From positions 1 through 64,000 of the forward strand of contig JALOAJ010000010.1 of NCBI GenBank assembly GCA_023228885.1: DNA of 64,000 nucleotides, read 5' to 3'. The translations under genes were made by a program, and so were the position numbers. The notes under the pieces were generated by a model. That model did not search any database. It saw nothing but the letters and a program-made list of their open reading frames with translations, and was not told the origin of the DNA. Position 1 is the first letter of the stretch; every line of letters begins with the position of its first letter. The DNA is from Bacillota bacterium. GTDB taxonomy: Bacteria > Bacillota > Clostridia > Monoglobales > Firm-18. Below are positions 61,799 to 64,000 of this stretch, piece after piece.

Positions 61799-64000
61799 AT
61801 GAAAAACAAGGCTATTTCGCTAATTATGGCGCTCATTTTCGTGTCGGCGGTTATACCGACGGGCACTTATGCTATCGGTGATACGGTTTTAGCAGATTAT
61901 GAAAACAAAAGCATTGGCGATATTTTATATCGGGTAAGCAATTATAACGTTACCGTAGCGGCAGACCCGGAAGAGCCCTTGAACAAGGTGTCAATGCAGG
62001 TTTTCAGTCAAAATACCCCTTCCGGCTATATGCCTGATATCAACTTTTCCCCCGCTGCAACGGGGGAAATTCTTATTACCGAGCGTGTGCGTTTTGAAGG
62101 CACAGTTTTCAATATGCAATATTTGATGAACGCGCGCACAAAAGCAAATAACGCTCTTGTCAATCTTTGGACGGTAAACAACACCGCTGATGGCGGCATT
62201 AAAAACAATGTGTGGTACACTCTTGAGCTTAGTGTGGTTGTGGAAAGCGGGAGGTATGAGTTTAGAGTAATAGATAAAAAACAAAACTTGGTTGTAAAGA
62301 GCAACTCCGGAACATTCGGCGGTGCAGGCGCGGATTTTTCGCAGGGGCTGTCGCACATGTCTGTAAGGTATATCGGTTCCGTACCGTCGGGCGGCAGTGG
62401 CAGGATATATCGTGACGATTTGGCGCTTTTGCGCAAAGGTCTTTACCATATTGCCGACGATGCCCTTTGTCAAGCTGAAGTTTCAAGAAACCGGGCGGAA
62501 GTCTTTAAAGCGGAGGAGCTTATTAAAGCTGTGAATGCGGATGAAAGGGCAGGGCTTACCGAAAGATTGAACCTGCTCAAGGCGCAAATGCAAAGCTTTT
62601 TAATGCGGGAAGATTATTCCGATTTTGAACTTGGCGAACTTATATATGAAGGCGATGGCGTTGCGGCGATTGCAAGCAAAAGAGAAGATTTTGCGCCCTC
62701 ACCCGCCGCCGAAACTGTTTTTAGCGGCGGTGTTGAACGGCAGCTTACAATACCCTTGCCGGTATCGGATATAATCGGGTTTCAATTTATGCTGTCAAAC
62801 CCTACCGAAATGCTGTCGCTAAGACTGGAGACGGCGCGCAACGATGAAATTGGAGAGGTTGTCACAGAAATTTGCAAGGGAAGCGGCGTTTCAATGGAAA
62901 AACCCGGCGCCGTTTACATCCCCGAAAACAAAAAATGGCTATCCGCGCGGATATATCGAGAGGATAGCAGCTTAAATATCCGCATATATGATAAAGAAAA
63001 AAAGAAAACTGTATTTGCAAAAAGCGTTGAACTTTTTGATTGGGAAGGTATCGCCTCTTTTAATTTGGTTTTGTCCGGGAAGGGCGGCGGCAATATAGTG
63101 TCGTCCGTATGGTTGGACAATCTTTCAGCTACCGCTTTTTGCGACACGGAATTGGCAGAGCTTTTTTTGGAGGAATATGAAAATAGGCATGCTTTTTCAT
63201 TTTACAACGCTGAACAAAGCATAAATACCCTTGCAAACGGCACATTAAAGGAGCATTTTCTTGACCGGCTGAGTGTTGCCAAAGGAGAAACGCTTATAAG
63301 CAGGGCAGAAAAAAGTTTATCTGCCGAGGCTATTTTAGCGGCATGGGAATATATGCCAAACATAAGTTACGAGATTGATAAAACTGTTTACATAAATAAA
63401 ATCAATGCGGCGGAGGAGCTTTTGCAAGCCCCCTGTCTGCTTGCGTTTGAAAACTGGCAGCAGCTAAACGACGGCGATGATATTCCTGCCAAACGCTCGG
63501 CGGTAGGGCTAAAAGCCGCTGCCGAGCATGAGGATAATATCGTGCTGCACTCATATTCGGGGGAAAACGCTGAAATAGAGTTTCCGTTTAGAACCACAGA
63601 ATATCATATGGTCGTTGAATTTCGTTATAAGGCGGAGGCGGGCGCAACCATTGAATTGGAGGCACGGTCACAAGGTGCGGGCTACCGTTTGCTAAGCTGC
63701 GGTCATAGCGCTGTAAGCACACCTGCATCTCCTGCTTCGGGCAGCATTTCCGTTGATGCAAACCAATGGGTAAGAATTATTTTGGCTGTGGAAACAAACG
63801 GGGCGTATTCAATCTTTGCCAATGACGGAACCCCTAAAAAAATCAATAAAATACAAATGCCTGGGCTTCCGATGACTTTTGATTCTATACAGCTTACCTT
63901 CAAGGGAGAAACCGGAATGGACGATTTAACCGTTCTTGAGGTTTCAAGGTTTACCGCTCCTTCAACAAATACGGAGCAGTCGACAAGCGTTGCGGAAAGA
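61799..64000 (+). CDS. Secreted multidomain protein, 3' end beyond window
   Basis: From ATG 61799 (GGAGGGG upstream) the frame is open to the window end, 734 codons so far. A signal peptide (KNKAISLIMALIFVSAVIPT) is followed by a lectin-like beta domain (about 30-215: YNVTVAADPEE, VWYTLELSVVVESGRYEF). A helical stretch (about 225-300, KAEELIKAVNADERAGLTER) and two further jelly-roll-like regions (about 305-455 and 530-720, WQQLNDGDDIPAKRSAVG, MDDLTVLEVSRF) follow. The layout echoes the LamG/FIVAR protein at 51534-54464. An SLH or catalytic domain may lie beyond the window. A glycan-binding role is likely. Confidence 0.7.
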   Translation, partial: MKNKAISLIMALIFVSAVIPTGTYAIGDTVLADYENKSIGDILYRVSNYNVTVAADPEEPLNKVSMQVFSQNTPSGYMPDINFSPAATGEILITERVRFEGTVFNMQYLMNARTKANNALVNLWTVNNTADGGIKNNVWYTLELSVVVESGRYEFRVIDKKQNLVVKSNSGTFGGAGADFSQGLSHMSVRYIGSVPSGGSGRIYRDDLALLRKGLYHIADDALCQAEVSRNRAEVFKAEELIKAVNADERAGLTERLNLLKAQMQSFLMREDYSDFELGELIYEGDGVAAIASKREDFAPSPAAETVFSGGVERQLTIPLPVSDIIGFQFMLSNPTEMLSLRLETARNDEIGEVVTEICKGSGVSMEKPGAVYIPENKKWLSARIYREDSSLNIRIYDKEKKKTVFAKSVELFDWEGIASFNLVLSGKGGGNIVSSVWLDNLSATAFCDTELAELFLEEYENRHAFSFYNAEQSINTLANGTLKEHFLDRLSVAKGETLISRAEKSLSAEAILAAWEYMPNISYEIDKTVYINKINAAEELLQAPCLLAFENWQQLNDGDDIPAKRSAVGLKAAAEHEDNIVLHSYSGENAEIEFPFRTTEYHMVVEFRYKAEAGATIELEARSQGAGYRLLSCGHSAVSTPASPASGSISVDANQWVRIILAVETNGAYSIFANDGTPKKINKIQMPGLPMTFDSIQLTFKGETGMDDLTVLEVSRFTAPSTNTEQSTSVAER

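Overview
The window looks like chromosomal DNA of a Gram-positive Bacillota, most likely an anaerobic Clostridia-type bacterium with an S-layer; this is inferred, not proven. The support is: many secreted proteins with triple S-layer homology (SLH) repeats, lipobox-bearing solute-binding lipoproteins, LplB/YtcP-type (CUT1) sugar ABC permeases without a local ATPase, YesM/YesN two-component regulators, strong AGGAGG ribosome binding sites with frequent GTG/TTG starts, and consensus sigma-A promoters. I see no rRNA, tRNA or CRISPR array.

Layout. (1) 1-6.1 kb is a patchwork: a decayed SGNH hydrolase, a small PQ-loop-like membrane protein and a DUF4886 SGNH-type hydrolase, an internally deleted IS66-type element, a divergent AraC regulator facing two overlapping genes for QueG/dehalogenase-like 4Fe-4S proteins, then IS1182-type and HI0933-type gene remnants. 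(2) 6.1-30.5 kb is a minus-strand glycan locus. In order of transcription it encodes a solute-binding protein, a GLUG-repeat protein, a beta-helix/F5-8C protein, a giant GLUG/Ig/FN3/SLH protein, a second solute-binding protein, two ABC permeases, an SLH surface protein and a heparinase II/III-like SLH protein. An IS110 remnant splits the first gene from the rest. (3) 30.5-31.4 kb is a divergent intergenic region with strong promoters on both strands. (4) 31.4-38 kb is a plus-strand operon: clan GH-A glycosidase, membrane-bound AraC-type regulator, FAD-dependent oxidoreductase and GH127-like enzyme. (5) 38-40.2 kb is a gene graveyard: an unrecognised broken gene, serine recombinase and IS256 fragments, and an InlB-repeat/SLH pseudogene with an in-frame stop. 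(6) 40.4-44.4 kb holds an aldo/keto reductase and, convergent to it, a GH39-like glycosidase plus sulfatase. (7) 44.6-64 kb is a second, plus-strand glycan locus: two permeases, YesN, YesM, solute-binding protein, a LamG/FIVAR/SLH protein, an SLH surface protein, a second heparinase-like lyase, and another secreted protein cut by the window end.

How it fits together (inference): surface SLH proteins and heparinase-like lyases, together with the glycosidases, would cut an anionic, possibly sulfated polysaccharide at the cell wall. Lipoproteins and CUT1 permeases would import the oligosaccharides, and GH127-like, GH39-like and oxidoreductase enzymes would process them. YesM/YesN and AraC-type sensors would control expression. 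The most striking pattern is that an approximately 915-residue SLH protein of no named family sits directly upstream of a heparinase-like gene in both loci.
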